The position numbers and the translations under genes are program-made. Positions 1 through 9,520 of a stretch of 64,000 bases of DNA are shown here, piece by piece. Under the pieces are notes generated by a model. It searched no databases, was not told the DNA's origin, and saw only the letters and a list, made by a program, of their open reading frames with translations. Source of the DNA: Oscillospiraceae bacterium (GTDB lineage: Bacteria > Bacillota > Clostridia > Oscillospirales > Oscillospiraceae); NCBI GenBank assembly GCA_017622295.1, contig JAGARK010000038.1, positions 49,006 through 113,005 of the forward strand. Reading direction: 5' to 3'. Numbering within the stretch: the first letter of the stretch is position 1; every line of letters starts with the position of its first letter.

Positions 1-1
1 T

Positions 2-82
2 CTGCAGGATCTGCTGGATAAGTTCATCAAGAGAGTGGATGAAGCTACTGCAGCAAAGGAAAAGGAACTGATGGCAATCTAA
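2..82 (+). CDS. frr: Ribosome recycling factor, C-terminal end (partial)
   Basis: The last 26 codons of a gene that begins before the window. The peptide ends LLDKFIKRVDEATAAKEKEL-MAI, the usual charged helical C-terminus of ribosome recycling factor, which with EF-G splits the post-termination ribosome. Position directly ahead of uppS-cdsA-dxr is the standard Firmicutes order (pyrH-frr-uppS-cdsA), which supports the call beyond the short sequence. A GC-rich hairpin follows the stop. Confidence 0.85.
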   Translation: MQDLLDKFIKRVDEATAAKEKELMAI

Positions 83-92
83 GCCATTGTCA

Positions 93-115
93 TTGGGGGC
101 GCAATGCGCCCCCAA
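93..115 (+). terminator. Hairpin after frr
   Basis: A 10-bp perfect stem (TTGGGGGCGC / GCGCCCCCAA) with a 3-nt loop lies 10 bases after the frr stop. No T-run follows, so it may be an mRNA-stabilising or leaky terminator rather than a full stop. Confidence 0.5.
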
Positions 116-285
116 AGTATTGTTCAGATTGTCAAGAAGCCCTCTGGCGCGGGAGCGCCCATGGCTCCCTTACGACTCGCTGAGGGAGGCTTGGGTGTGG
201 CTCGATTTGTTATATTTTCGCGCTTGAGATGAGTTTTCTGATACCCTGACTATCGTATTGTTGAGCCTTTGAGTGAGGTTATGTG
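116..285. other. Structured intergenic region before uppS
   Basis: Between frr and uppS. Holds two short inverted repeats, GGCGC-GGGA-GCGCC (146-159) and CTCCCT / AGGGAG (165-170 with 183-188). No ORF and no convincing promoter could be assigned; the only Shine-Dalgarno-like run is GAGG at 275-278 serving uppS. Confidence 0.4.
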
Positions 286-1014
286 ATGACCCAAACAGAT
301 AAAAATATCAAAAAGTACCCTGCGCCGGAGCATATTGCCATCATCATGGATGGCAATGGCCGCTGGGCCAGGCAGCGGGGCCTGCCCCGGACTGCCGGAC
401 ATAAAGCCGGCGGCGAAGCATTTCGCCGCATTGCCAACTACTGCCGGACCCTTGGGGTCAAATACCTGACGGTCTATGCCTTTTCCACCGAGAACTGGAA
501 GCGCAGTCAGGAGGAAGTCTCCGGCATCATGAAGCTTTTGGCACGGTATCTGGATGAAGCCCTGCGGGATATGGAGAAAAATGCTGTTGCCTTCCGCTTT
601 TTCGGCGATCTGACCAGGCTCAGCCCCGAGCTGCAGAAGCTCTGCCGGGAAGCGGAGGAGCGTTCCTCCCGGTACCATGAGGTTCAGGTGAATTTCTGCC
701 TGAATTACGGCGGCCGGGATGAGCTTGTCCATGCCGCAAAGGCCTTTGCACAGGAAGTGGCCGAGGGCAAGCGCCAGCCGGAAGAACTGACGGAGCAGTT
801 GCTGTCTTCCTATCTGTACTCTGCCGGTGTCCCGGACCCGGAGCTGATCATCCGGCCCTCCGGTGAGAAGCGGATCAGCAATTTCCTGCTGTGGCAGTGT
901 GCCTATTCGGAATTTGTGTATATGAATGTACTGTGGCCTGATTTTGGTCCTGAAGATCTGGATGAGGCCATTGCAGAATATCATCGGCGCAACCGCCGAT
1001 TCGGAGGAGTATAA
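286..1014 (+). CDS. uppS: Isoprenyl transferase (undecaprenyl diphosphate synthase)
   Basis: Cis-prenyltransferase that condenses IPP onto FPP to make the C55 carrier lipid for peptidoglycan and other wall polymers. The N-terminal active-site block IIMDGNGRWARQRG (residues about 19-32, catalytic Asp22) and the C-terminal IIRPSGEKRISNFLLWQ block are both present, and 242 aa is normal for the family. ATG at 286 is preferred over GTG at 283 because GAGG at 275-278 is then 7 nt upstream. First gene of a tight run with cdsA (6 bp gap), dxr, rseP, ispG. Confidence 0.95.
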   Translation: MTQTDKNIKKYPAPEHIAIIMDGNGRWARQRGLPRTAGHKAGGEAFRRIANYCRTLGVKYLTVYAFSTENWKRSQEEVSGIMKLLARYLDEALRDMEKNAVAFRFFGDLTRLSPELQKLCREAEERSSRYHEVQVNFCLNYGGRDELVHAAKAFAQEVAEGKRQPEELTEQLLSSYLYSAGVPDPELIIRPSGEKRISNFLLWQCAYSEFVYMNVLWPDFGPEDLDEAIAEYHRRNRRFGGV

Positions 1015-1020
1015 AGAGAG

Positions 1021-1842
1021 ATGAAAACAAGAGTGATTACAGCGGCGGTACTGATTCCTGTGCTGCTGGTGATCCTGCTGGCTGCGCCGAAGATCGTCGC
1101 AGCCCTGATTTGGGGCGTGATGATGTCCATCGGTGCCTATGAGCTGCTGTACCGGACGGAGCTGGTTCGGGAGACAAAGCTGGTGATCTATGCCGCAGTC
1201 ATGGCGTTTTGCGTGACCATGTGGAGCTATTTTGAAGCCATTCACGCCTGGGGACTGATCGGCCTGATGGCCTATACCATGCTGCTCTTCGGCGAGATGA
1301 TGCGCTCCCATGTGAAAATGACCTTTGACAAGATCTGCCTGTGTCTGGTGGGGGGCTTCCTGGTGCCCTTCCTGCTGAGCAGCCTGATCCGCATCCATGT
1401 GATGAAGCTGGGCAAGTATCTGGTACTGATTCCTTTCATTGTGGCCTTTGCCTCGGACGCCGGCGCCTATTTCGCGGGCCGCTATTTCGGCGCCCATAAG
1501 CTGGCTCCCGTTATCAGCCCCCACAAGACCATCGAAGGCGCCATCGGCGGTGTGATCTGCGCCATCGTAGCCATGGTGATTTACACCGTGATTCTGGACC
1601 TGCCCTTTAAGAATTTCGACTTTAGCGTCAATTATCTGTATGCTGTGATCTATGGCCTGGGCGGCAGTCTGGTGGGCGTGATGGGCGATCTGTGCTTCTC
1701 CGTCATCAAGCGCCAGACCGGCATCAAGGATTACGGCAATCTGATTCCCGGTCACGGCGGCATTCTGGACCGTTTCGACTCCATGATGCTGGTGGGCCCC
1801 CTGATGGAAGCACTGATCCTTCTGATTCCTGTGGCGGTGTAA
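1021..1842 (+). CDS. cdsA: Phosphatidate cytidylyltransferase
   Basis: Makes CDP-diacylglycerol from phosphatidate and CTP, the branch point to phosphatidylglycerol and cardiolipin. The protein (273 aa) is a polytopic membrane protein with many hydrophobic helices, and carries the family signature SDAGAYFAGRYFGAHKLAPVISPHKTIEG-type block around residues 148-175 and the end block KDYGNLIPGHGGILDRFDS near residues 236-255. Shares an operon with uppS and dxr; starts at ATG 1021 directly after an AGAGAG sequence. Confidence 0.96.
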   Translation: MKTRVITAAVLIPVLLVILLAAPKIVAALIWGVMMSIGAYELLYRTELVRETKLVIYAAVMAFCVTMWSYFEAIHAWGLIGLMAYTMLLFGEMMRSHVKMTFDKICLCLVGGFLVPFLLSSLIRIHVMKLGKYLVLIPFIVAFASDAGAYFAGRYFGAHKLAPVISPHKTIEGAIGGVICAIVAMVIYTVILDLPFKNFDFSVNYLYAVIYGLGGSLVGVMGDLCFSVIKRQTGIKDYGNLIPGHGGILDRFDSMMLVGPLMEALILLIPVAV

Positions 1843-1846
1843 GAAT

Positions 1847-3007
1847 ATGGTTAAAACTGTAAGTATTTTAGGCTCTACCGGCTCCATCGGCCGGCAGAGC
1901 CTGGACATTATCAGCCGCCTTCCTGATGTGAAGGTGGCGGCGCTGACTGCCGGTTCGGATGCAGAACGGATGGCAAGGCAGTGCCGCAAATTCAGCCCCC
2001 GGCTGGCGGTCATGGCTACCGAGGAGGGCGCCCGGCAGCTGAAAGAGCTGATTTCCGATCTGGAAATTAAGGTTTCCTTCGGTGAGGCGGGGCTCATTGA
2101 GGCGGCCACCATGGCCGACGTGGACTGCGTCATTACCGCCGTGGTGGGCATGGTGGGTCTGAAACCCACCCTGGCAGCCATCCGGGCCGGAAAGCGCATT
2201 GGCCTTGCCAACAAGGAGACCCTGGTCTGCGCCGGTGAGCTGGTCATGGCTGAGGCCAAGAAATACGGCGCGGAGATCATTCCCGTGGATTCGGAGCATT
2301 CCGCCATTTTCCAGTGCCTTATGGGCTCTAGTGATCGCCGGGAGATCAAGCGGATCATCCTGACCTGCTCCGGCGGTCCCTTCTTCGGCATGGAGCGCGA
2401 GCAGCTGAAGTCTGTTACGAAAGAGGATGTGCTGCGGCACCCCACTTGGAAGATGGGCCCCAAGATCACCGTGGACTGTGCTACGCTGATGAACAAGGGC
2501 CTGGAGGTCATCGAGGCCATGCGGCTTTATGATCTGCCTCTGGAGCAGGTGGATGTGGTAATCCACCGCCAGAGCATTGTCCACAGTCTGGTGGAATTCG
2601 TGGACGGCGCGGTGATGGCCCAGCTGGGCTCTCCCGATATGCGCCTGCCCATTCAGCTGGCCCTGACGTACCCCGAGCGCACAATTTGCCCCGTGGAGCC
2701 TCTGGATCTGACGGCCTGCGGACAGCTGAGCTTTTTCAAACCCGATACCGAAACCTTCCCCTGTCTGGCTCTGGCCCGGGACTGCGCCGGTCAGGGCGGC
2801 ACGGCCTGCCCAGCCATGAACGGCGCCAATGAGGAGGCTGTGGCTATGTATCTGCGGGGAGAGATCGGATTCTATGACATTTACCGGCTGGTTCGTCAGG
2901 CAGTGGAGGAAGTGCCCTTCATCCCCAGCCCCACGCTGGAGGAAATTCTGGAGGCCGACCGGCTGGCCAGAATCAGTGTGAAAAACAGCGCCAATACCCA
3001 TTTTTAA
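1847..3007 (+). CDS. dxr: 1-deoxy-D-xylulose-5-phosphate reductoisomerase
   Basis: Second step of the MEP isoprenoid pathway, converting DXP to 2-C-methyl-D-erythritol 4-phosphate with NADPH. The dinucleotide-binding start SILGSTGSIGRQSLD (residues 6-20), the NKETLV block, the metal-binding PVDSEHSAIFQ segment and the MNKGLEVIEA motif are visible. 386 aa is normal. Four bases separate it from cdsA; the operon later supplies ispG of the same pathway. Confidence 0.97.
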   Translation: MVKTVSILGSTGSIGRQSLDIISRLPDVKVAALTAGSDAERMARQCRKFSPRLAVMATEEGARQLKELISDLEIKVSFGEAGLIEAATMADVDCVITAVVGMVGLKPTLAAIRAGKRIGLANKETLVCAGELVMAEAKKYGAEIIPVDSEHSAIFQCLMGSSDRREIKRIILTCSGGPFFGMEREQLKSVTKEDVLRHPTWKMGPKITVDCATLMNKGLEVIEAMRLYDLPLEQVDVVIHRQSIVHSLVEFVDGAVMAQLGSPDMRLPIQLALTYPERTICPVEPLDLTACGQLSFFKPDTETFPCLALARDCAGQGGTACPAMNGANEEAVAMYLRGEIGFYDIYRLVRQAVEEVPFIPSPTLEEILEADRLARISVKNSANTHF

Positions 3008-3019
3008 GGAGTCCTGAGT

Positions 3020-4081
3020 TTGAGTATTCTTTTTGCAATTCTGCTGTTCAGTTTTCTGATTTTTATCCATGAGCTGGGCCATTTCGCGGCGGCGAAGCTC
3101 TCCGGCGTTCAGGTCAATGAATTTTCCATGTTCATGGGCCCCGCCATCTGGAAAAAACAGAAGGGGGAGACCCTCTACGCCATCCGCTGCATTCCCATGG
3201 GCGGCTACTGCGCCATGGAGGGCGAGGATGAGGACACGGATAATCCCCGGTCCTTCCAGAAAGCGGCCTGGTGGAAGCGCCTGATCATTCTGGTTTCCGG
3301 CGCTGCCATGAATTTTGTGGCGGGTGTGCTGCTGATCGCCATTGTCTATGCCCCTGCGGAGCAGTTTGTGGTTCCGGTGGTTGATTACTTCGAACCGGGC
3401 TGCACCCTGCGCGGTGAAGCGGGTCTGCTGGAGGGCGACCGGATTCTGGAGGTGGACGGCGAAAAGATCTACGTGTCCGGCGATTTTTCCACCATTTTGT
3501 CCATGAATCCCGGGGATGTCCACGATGTGGTGGTCCTGCGTGACGGCGAAAAGGTGGAACTGAATGATTTCGTCATGGCCAAGGCAGAGTATCCCAACGA
3601 GGACGGCACCACCAGCCTGCGCTACGGCTTCAGCTTCAGCATTGAGGATGCAACCTTTGCCAACAAGCTGGGCTATGTCTGGAATACTTCCATGAATACG
3701 GTGCGGTTGGTTCGGCTGAGTCTTCAGATGATGTTCAGTGGGCAGGTGGGCCTTTCCGACGTGGGCGGCCCGGTGATGATCGTCGATCAGATGAGCCAGG
3801 TGGCACAATCTTCCCCCACGGCCTTTGACGCGCTGATGAACATGCTCTATTTCGGCGGCTTCATCGCCATTAATCTGGCTGTGATGAATCTGCTTCCGAT
3901 CCCCGCCCTGGATGGCGGCCGTGTGGCAGGTCTGCTGATCACCACCGCGGTGGAAGCGGTTACCAAAAAGAAGATCGATCCCAAATATGAAGGCTATCTT
4001 CACGGCGCAGGCATGATCGTGCTGCTTGCACTGATGGGGCTGATTATGTTTAAAGATATTTTTGCGATTGTCAAGAGGTAA
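3020..4081 (+). CDS. rseP: RIP metalloprotease, site-2 protease family
   Basis: Intramembrane zinc protease that cleaves membrane-bound anti-sigma factors and signal peptide remnants. Residues 17-21 are the HELGH zinc motif inside the first transmembrane helix; the third metal ligand lies in the LDGGR motif (Asp298) near the C-terminus. A PDZ-like region occupies the middle. Start is TTG at 3020, chosen because AAGGAG (3006-3011) is 8 nt upstream and it gives the family's normal N-terminus. The stop overlaps the ispG start by one base. Confidence 0.95.
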   Translation: MSILFAILLFSFLIFIHELGHFAAAKLSGVQVNEFSMFMGPAIWKKQKGETLYAIRCIPMGGYCAMEGEDEDTDNPRSFQKAAWWKRLIILVSGAAMNFVAGVLLIAIVYAPAEQFVVPVVDYFEPGCTLRGEAGLLEGDRILEVDGEKIYVSGDFSTILSMNPGDVHDVVVLRDGEKVELNDFVMAKAEYPNEDGTTSLRYGFSFSIEDATFANKLGYVWNTSMNTVRLVRLSLQMMFSGQVGLSDVGGPVMIVDQMSQVAQSSPTAFDALMNMLYFGGFIAINLAVMNLLPIPALDGGRVAGLLITTAVEAVTKKKIDPKYEGYLHGAGMIVLLALMGLIMFKDIFAIVKR

Positions 4082-5124
4082 TGACGATGACAAGACAGAT
4101 TCATGTTGGCGGTGTGACCATCGGCGGCGGCGCCCCTGTGGTCATCCAGTCCATGCTCAATACCAAGACCACCGATGTGTCGGGTTCTCTGGCCCAGATC
4201 GAGGCTCTGAAGGAAGCGGGCTGCCAGATCGCGCGGCTGGCGGTGCCCAATATGGAGGGTGCCCGGGGCTTTGCCGAGATCTGTAGGGAGAGCCCTCTGC
4301 CCCTGGTGGCGGATATCCATTTTGACTATAAGCTGGCCATCGCTGCTGCTGAGGGCGGCGCCTCCAAGATCCGGATCAACCCCGGCAACATCGGCGGCGA
4401 AGACCGGGTCCAGGCGGTGGTGGAGGTCTGCAAGGAAAAGAAGATCCCCATCCGCATCGGCGTCAACGGCGGCAGCCTGGATAAGCGCCTGCTGGAAAAA
4501 TACGGCCATCCCACCGCCGAAGCCCTGGTGGAGAGCGCCTTCGAGCATCTGGAGCTTCTGGAAAAGTACGGCTTCTATGACACCTGCGTGTCTATGAAGT
4601 CCTCCACCGTGCCCACCATGATCGCTGCCTGCCGGCTGTTTCGGAGCAGGTGCGACTACCCGCTGCACATCGGCGTCACCGAGACCGGTCCTGTGAAGCA
4701 GGGGCTGATCAAGTCCGCCATGGGCATCGGCGCGCTGCTGTTGGACGGCATCGGCGACACCATCCGGGTGTCCCTGACCGACGATCCTGTGGAGGAGATC
4801 TATGCCGCCAAGGACATTCTGAAGGCCGCGGGTCTTCGGAAGGAGGGCGTCAACATCGTGTCCTGTCCCACCTGCGGACGGACCCGGATTGATCTGATTG
4901 GCCTGACGAATCAGGTGGACGAGGCTCTGAAAAATTGCCAGAAGCCCATCACCGTGGCGGTCATGGGCTGTGTGGTCAACGGCCCCGGTGAGGCAAGAGA
5001 GGCCGACATCGGCATCGCCGGCGGCGACGGTTGGGGCATGATTTTCGAAAAGGGTGAGCAGGTGGAAAAGCTCCCTTACGACGAGCTTCTGCCCGCGCTG
5101 CTGAAGCGTATCGAAGCAATGTAA
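4081..5124 (+). CDS. ispG: 4-hydroxy-3-methylbut-2-en-1-yl diphosphate synthase
   Basis: [4Fe-4S] enzyme converting MEcPP to HMBPP, the penultimate MEP step. Cluster ligands Cys262, Cys265 (SCPTCGRTRIDL) and Cys297 (MGCVVNGPGEA), plus Glu304, are all present. 347 aa matches the shorter bacterial form. Start ATG overlaps the rseP stop (TAATG); a second ATG two codons later is possible. Last gene before the hairpin separating this group from polC. Confidence 0.96.
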   Translation: MTMTRQIHVGGVTIGGGAPVVIQSMLNTKTTDVSGSLAQIEALKEAGCQIARLAVPNMEGARGFAEICRESPLPLVADIHFDYKLAIAAAEGGASKIRINPGNIGGEDRVQAVVEVCKEKKIPIRIGVNGGSLDKRLLEKYGHPTAEALVESAFEHLELLEKYGFYDTCVSMKSSTVPTMIAACRLFRSRCDYPLHIGVTETGPVKQGLIKSAMGIGALLLDGIGDTIRVSLTDDPVEEIYAAKDILKAAGLRKEGVNIVSCPTCGRTRIDLIGLTNQVDEALKNCQKPITVAVMGCVVNGPGEAREADIGIAGGDGWGMIFEKGEQVEKLPYDELLPALLKRIEAM

Positions 5125-5131
5125 CATATGG

Positions 5132-5156
5132 AACGGGGCGGGTTTCCGCCCCGTTT
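5132..5156 (+). terminator. Hairpin between ispG and polC
   Basis: Ten-bp stem AACGGGGCGG / CCGCCCCGTT with a GTTT loop, followed by TTGTAC. It sits 7 bases after the ispG stop and 28 bases before polC. The short T-run suggests partial termination, so polC may still be co-transcribed. Confidence 0.65.
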
Positions 5157-5183
5157 GTACCCCGCATATTACGAGGTAACGCA

Positions 5184-8100
5184 ATGAGCGAAAAAGTATA
5201 CTTATCTGATATGTTCCCGGACTATGAGCCGCCTGAGGCGCTGAATGGCGCACTTTCTCAGGCGGCCATTGTTGCTGCGGATATTGACCCTGCTGCCAGG
5301 ATGGTCCATGTGGCCATCCACAGCGAAACCTATATTCCCCGGCGGCTGCTGGACCGGTGCGTGAAGGATATCTCCACCCTCTATGGCCTGGCGGGCTTTG
5401 AGATCACCGCCACTCATCCTGCTGACCAGTTACAAAGAATTGAGCCGGAGGAGCTGCGGGATCTGTTCGTGGCCCATAACTCCATGGCCCGGGGCACCCT
5501 GGCGGGGGCAAAATGGCTCTGGAACGATAACGAACTGACCATCAAGCTGCTGGCCAATGGTAAGAAGGAGCTGGAGGAGCACCTTCCCAAGGTGCAAAGC
5601 GCCCTGCGGGAGCAGTTTGCAGCTCCGGTGACCATCCGCATTGAGGCGGGGGAGGCACTGGAGGGTCAGGCGCTCTTTGACGCCATGGAGTCCATCCGCA
5701 GCACAATGATCGAAACCATGCCCGCAGTCGTCCAGCCGAAGAAGGAGGAAAAGGCTGCCCAGAGCAGCGACACCTTCTACGGCAAGCCCTTCCGGGGCAA
5801 TGTGGTGCCCATGAAGGAGCTGAATCTGGACATGGGCAGCGTCATTGTCGAGGGCCGGGTCTTCAGCGTGGAGCACAAGGAACTGAAAAAGCGAAACGCC
5901 TGGGTCATCAGCTTTGACATGACTGACAACACCAACTCCGTTCGCATCAACCGCTTCATGGAGGCCAATGAGGCCAAGCCCATTCTGGAAAACGTCAAGG
6001 TGGGCTCCGTGCTGAAGGTCCAGGGCAAGCTGGAGCTGAACCGCTACGACAACGAGATGGTCCTCAAACCCTTCTCCATGATGCCCGGTTCCATGCCAAA
6101 GCGGCAGGACACCGCCCCCGGCATGAAGCGGGTGGAGCTGCATCTGCATACCACCATGTCCAACATGGACGCCTTGACGGATACCGCCGCGGCGGTCAAG
6201 CAGGCGGCAGCCTGGGGCCATCGCGCCATCGCCATCACCGACCACGGTGTGGCCCAGTCCTTCCCCGACGCCATGAAGGCCGCCTCCAAGGCCAAAGTGG
6301 CGGGCACCAACGAGAACATCAAGATCCTCTACGGCTGCGAGGGCTACTACGTCAACGACGTGGACGACCGGATCGTGGTCCACGGGGACCAGGATATGAC
6401 CTTCGATCAGGAGTTTGTGGCCTTCGATCTGGAAACCACGGGCCTTTCCTCCCGGACGGACCGGATCATCGAGATCGGCGCTGTCATTTTCAAGGGCGGC
6501 AAGGAGATCGACCGGTTCCAGACCTTTGTGGATCCGGAGCAGAAGCTGGAAAAGAAGATCGTGGATCTGACGGGCATCACCGACGAGATGCTCATCGGCG
6601 CCCCAAAAATCGAGGAGATCCTGCCCAAATTCCTGGAATTTGTGGGCGGCCGGGTGCTGGTGGCCCACAATTCCGATTTTGACACCGGCTTTATCCGGGC
6701 GGAGTGTCAGAGACAGGGACTGCCCTATAATTATACGGCGGCGGATACGCTGATCCTGTCTCAGAATCTGCTGCCCCAGCTGAACAAATTCAAGCTGAAC
6801 ATCGTATCCGACGCCTTGAGTCTTCCGGACTTCAACCATCACCGGGCTGCGGATGACGCTGTTACCTGCGGCCTGATCATGGACCGGCTGATGCACAAGC
6901 TGGAAGAGGAGCATGACATCCATCATTTGCAGGCCATTAACCCTGCCATGACCAAGCTGCGGTCCAAGGGCCGTGTCACCGACCGCCATGCCCGGCATAT
7001 CATCCTCTTTGCCAAGAATCAGATCGGTCTGCGCAATCTCTATAACCTGATCTCCAATGCCAATCTGAAGTATTTTAAGCGTGTCCCCCGGATTCCTAAA
7101 TCCGAGCTGCTGGCGCTGCGGGAGGGCCTGATCATCGGCTCCGCATGCGAAGCCGGTGAGCTGTTCCAGGCCATTCTGGATCACAAGAGCGAGGATGAGC
7201 TGAAGCGTCTGGCTTCCTTCTACGATTTTCTGGAGATCCAGCCCCTGGCCAACAACATGTTCATGCTGGCAAAGGGTATGGCCAAGGACGTGGAGGAGTT
7301 GCGAAACTACAATCGCACCATCATCCGGCTGGGTGAGGAGCTGGGAAAGCCCGTTGTGGCCACTGGCGACGTCCATTTCCTGAACCCTGAGGACGAGGTG
7401 TTTCGCCATATTCTGCTGGCAACCAAGGGCTTTGACGACGCGGATAAGGAGAATCCCCTGTATTTCCGCACCACCGACGATATGCTGCGGGAATTCTCGT
7501 ACCTCGGCGAAGAGAAGGCCTACGAGGTGGTTGTGGAGAATCCCAACCGGATCGCCGACATGGTGGAGACCCTCCGGCCGGTGCCCCACAATCTGTTCGC
7601 CCCCAAGATCGAAAACTCCGTGGAGGATCTAAAAAGTCTGGTTTACGGCAAGTTCCACCGGCTTTACGGCGATAATCCTCCGGAATTGTTCGTTAAGCGC
7701 GTGGAGACGGAGCTCCATGACATCATCTCCTGCCACTACGATGTCATTTACATGTCCGCCCAGAAGCTGGTGCAGAATAGTCTGGAAAACGGCTATCTGG
7801 TTGGCTCCCGAGGCTCCGTCGGCTCCTCCATCGTGGCCTTCATGTCCGGCATCACGGAGGTTAACTCCTTCCCGCCCCACTACCGGTGCCCCAACCCGGA
7901 GTGCAAGCACACCATTCTGGATGTGCCCAAGGAATTCAACTGCGGCGCGGACCTGCCTGACGCGGTGTGTCCCAAGTGCGGTGCCCAGCTGGAGAAGGAC
8001 GGGTTCAACATCCCCTTTGAAACCTTCCTGGGCTTCGGCGGCGACAAGGTTCCCGATATCGACCTGAACTTCTCCGGTGAGTATCAGGCCAAGGCCCACG

Positions 8101-9479
8101 CCTACTGCATTGAGCTCTTCGGAAAGTCCCATGTGTTCCGTGCGGGCACCGTGGGTACCGTGGCGGAGAAGACCGCCTTCGGTTACGTCAAGAAGTACCT
8201 CCAGGAGCGGGGCAAGACTGCCTCCAAGGCCGAGGAACAGCGGCTGGCCTCCGGCTGTGTCGGCGTCCGCCGTACCACCGGCCAGCATCCCGGCGGCCTG
8301 GTGGTCATCCCACAGGAAAATGAGATCTGGGACTTCTGCCCGGTGCAGCATCCGGCGGACGATCCCCACTCCGACCAGATCACCACCCATTTTGAATACC
8401 ACTCTATGGAGGAGAACCTGCTGAAGCTGGATATGCTGGGTCATGATGATCCCACTATGATCCGTATGATGGAGGACATGACGGGCATCAATGCCCAGAC
8501 AATCCCCCTGGACGACAAGGACACCATGTCCATCTTTACATCTTCCAAGGTGCTGGGCTATGAGGACGACAAGATCCTGGGCCCCACCGGCGCGGTGGCG
8601 GTGCCGGAGTTCAACACCCGCTTTACCCGCGGCGTTCTGCTGGACACCATGCCCACCAAGTTCGACTTCCTGGTGCGAATTTCCGGCTATACCCACGGCA
8701 CCGATGTGTGGCTGGGCAATGCCCGGGATCTGATCACCTCCAAGACCGCCACGGTGGATGGCACCATCGGCTGTCGAGATGACATCATGATCTACCTGAT
8801 CTCCTGCGGTATGCCGGAGAAGCGTTCCTTCAAGATCATGGAGTCCGTCCGAAAGGGCAGGGGACTGCCCGACGGCGCGGAGGAGGAGATGATCGCGGCG
8901 GGTGTTCCCGACTGGTACATCGGCTCCTGCAAGAAGATCAAGTATCTCTTCCCCAAGGCCCACGCGGTGGCCTACGTTATGATGGCCTTCCGCATTGCCT
9001 GGTTCAAGGTCCATCATCCTCTGGCCTTCTATGCGGCCTATTTCTACCGCCGCAGTCAGAAGGGCGGCTTTGACGCCGTGCTGATGACCGGCGGCATGGA
9101 GGCGGTCATCGCCAACATCGACGCCATCGACAGCAACGAGGACGCTACCGCCAAGGACGAGGATCTGCTGACCACGCTGGAGGTTGTGTACGAGTTTTAC
9201 CTCCGGGGCTTCGATTTTGCCCCCATCAGCCTCTATGACAGCCACGCCACCAAATTTCTCATCAAGGACGGCAAGATCCTGCCTCCCTTTGTGGCCATTT
9301 CGGGTCTGGGCGAAAGCGCCGCCTGGGATCTGATGGAGGGCAGGAAAGGAAAGAACTTCCTGTCCGTGGAGGAAGTGGCGGCGGCCTGTCCCAAGGTCTC
9401 CAAGACCCATATCCAGATGCTCAAGGAAGCCGGCGCCTTCGGCGACCTGCCCGATACCAGTCAGGTCAGTTTCTTCTAA
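5184..9479 (+). CDS. polC: DNA polymerase III, PolC-type alpha subunit
   Basis: The replicative polymerase of low-GC Gram-positives. Domain order is typical: N-terminal region, OB-fold (about residues 215-300), PHP domain beginning VELHLHTTMSNMDAL near residue 318, an inserted DEDDh 3'-5' exonuclease starting FVAFDLETTGLSS near residue 411, then the palm/fingers with a four-Cys zinc motif (CPNPEC ... CPKC, about residues 903-935). 1431 aa is full length. ATG 5184 has GAGGT 6 nt upstream. Its presence is strong evidence for a Firmicutes host. Confidence 0.97.
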   Translation: MSEKVYLSDMFPDYEPPEALNGALSQAAIVAADIDPAARMVHVAIHSETYIPRRLLDRCVKDISTLYGLAGFEITATHPADQLQRIEPEELRDLFVAHNSMARGTLAGAKWLWNDNELTIKLLANGKKELEEHLPKVQSALREQFAAPVTIRIEAGEALEGQALFDAMESIRSTMIETMPAVVQPKKEEKAAQSSDTFYGKPFRGNVVPMKELNLDMGSVIVEGRVFSVEHKELKKRNAWVISFDMTDNTNSVRINRFMEANEAKPILENVKVGSVLKVQGKLELNRYDNEMVLKPFSMMPGSMPKRQDTAPGMKRVELHLHTTMSNMDALTDTAAAVKQAAAWGHRAIAITDHGVAQSFPDAMKAASKAKVAGTNENIKILYGCEGYYVNDVDDRIVVHGDQDMTFDQEFVAFDLETTGLSSRTDRIIEIGAVIFKGGKEIDRFQTFVDPEQKLEKKIVDLTGITDEMLIGAPKIEEILPKFLEFVGGRVLVAHNSDFDTGFIRAECQRQGLPYNYTAADTLILSQNLLPQLNKFKLNIVSDALSLPDFNHHRAADDAVTCGLIMDRLMHKLEEEHDIHHLQAINPAMTKLRSKGRVTDRHARHIILFAKNQIGLRNLYNLISNANLKYFKRVPRIPKSELLALREGLIIGSACEAGELFQAILDHKSEDELKRLASFYDFLEIQPLANNMFMLAKGMAKDVEELRNYNRTIIRLGEELGKPVVATGDVHFLNPEDEVFRHILLATKGFDDADKENPLYFRTTDDMLREFSYLGEEKAYEVVVENPNRIADMVETLRPVPHNLFAPKIENSVEDLKSLVYGKFHRLYGDNPPELFVKRVETELHDIISCHYDVIYMSAQKLVQNSLENGYLVGSRGSVGSSIVAFMSGITEVNSFPPHYRCPNPECKHTILDVPKEFNCGADLPDAVCPKCGAQLEKDGFNIPFETFLGFGGDKVPDIDLNFSGEYQAKAHAYCIELFGKSHVFRAGTVGTVAEKTAFGYVKKYLQERGKTASKAEEQRLASGCVGVRRTTGQHPGGLVVIPQENEIWDFCPVQHPADDPHSDQITTHFEYHSMEENLLKLDMLGHDDPTMIRMMEDMTGINAQTIPLDDKDTMSIFTSSKVLGYEDDKILGPTGAVAVPEFNTRFTRGVLLDTMPTKFDFLVRISGYTHGTDVWLGNARDLITSKTATVDGTIGCRDDIMIYLISCGMPEKRSFKIMESVRKGRGLPDGAEEEMIAAGVPDWYIGSCKKIKYLFPKAHAVAYVMMAFRIAWFKVHHPLAFYAAYFYRRSQKGGFDAVLMTGGMEAVIANIDAIDSNEDATAKDEDLLTTLEVVYEFYLRGFDFAPISLYDSHATKFLIKDGKILPPFVAISGLGESAAWDLMEGRKGKNFLSVEEVAAACPKVSKTHIQMLKEAGAFGDLPDTSQVSFF

Positions 9480-9486
9480 TCAGTGA

Positions 9487-9520
9487 AAAGAGCGGACACA
9501 AATGTGTCCGCTCTTTGTTA
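9487..9520 (+). terminator. Terminator after polC
   Basis: Perfect 14-bp stem AAAGAGCGGACACA / TGTGTCCGCTCTTT with a 2-base centre, 7 bases after the polC stop. The flanking A- and T-runs would let it work in both directions, facing the remnant on the minus strand. Confidence 0.85.

Noticed and set aside
250-2520. Long minus-strand open frame of about 750 codons opposite uppS, cdsA and dxr, and similar ones opposite polC, alaS, comEC and others
   Set aside because: Low-complexity His/Gln/Gly-rich or Ser/Arg-rich translations with no ribosome sites or family motifs. They arise from the GC-rich third positions of the true genes.
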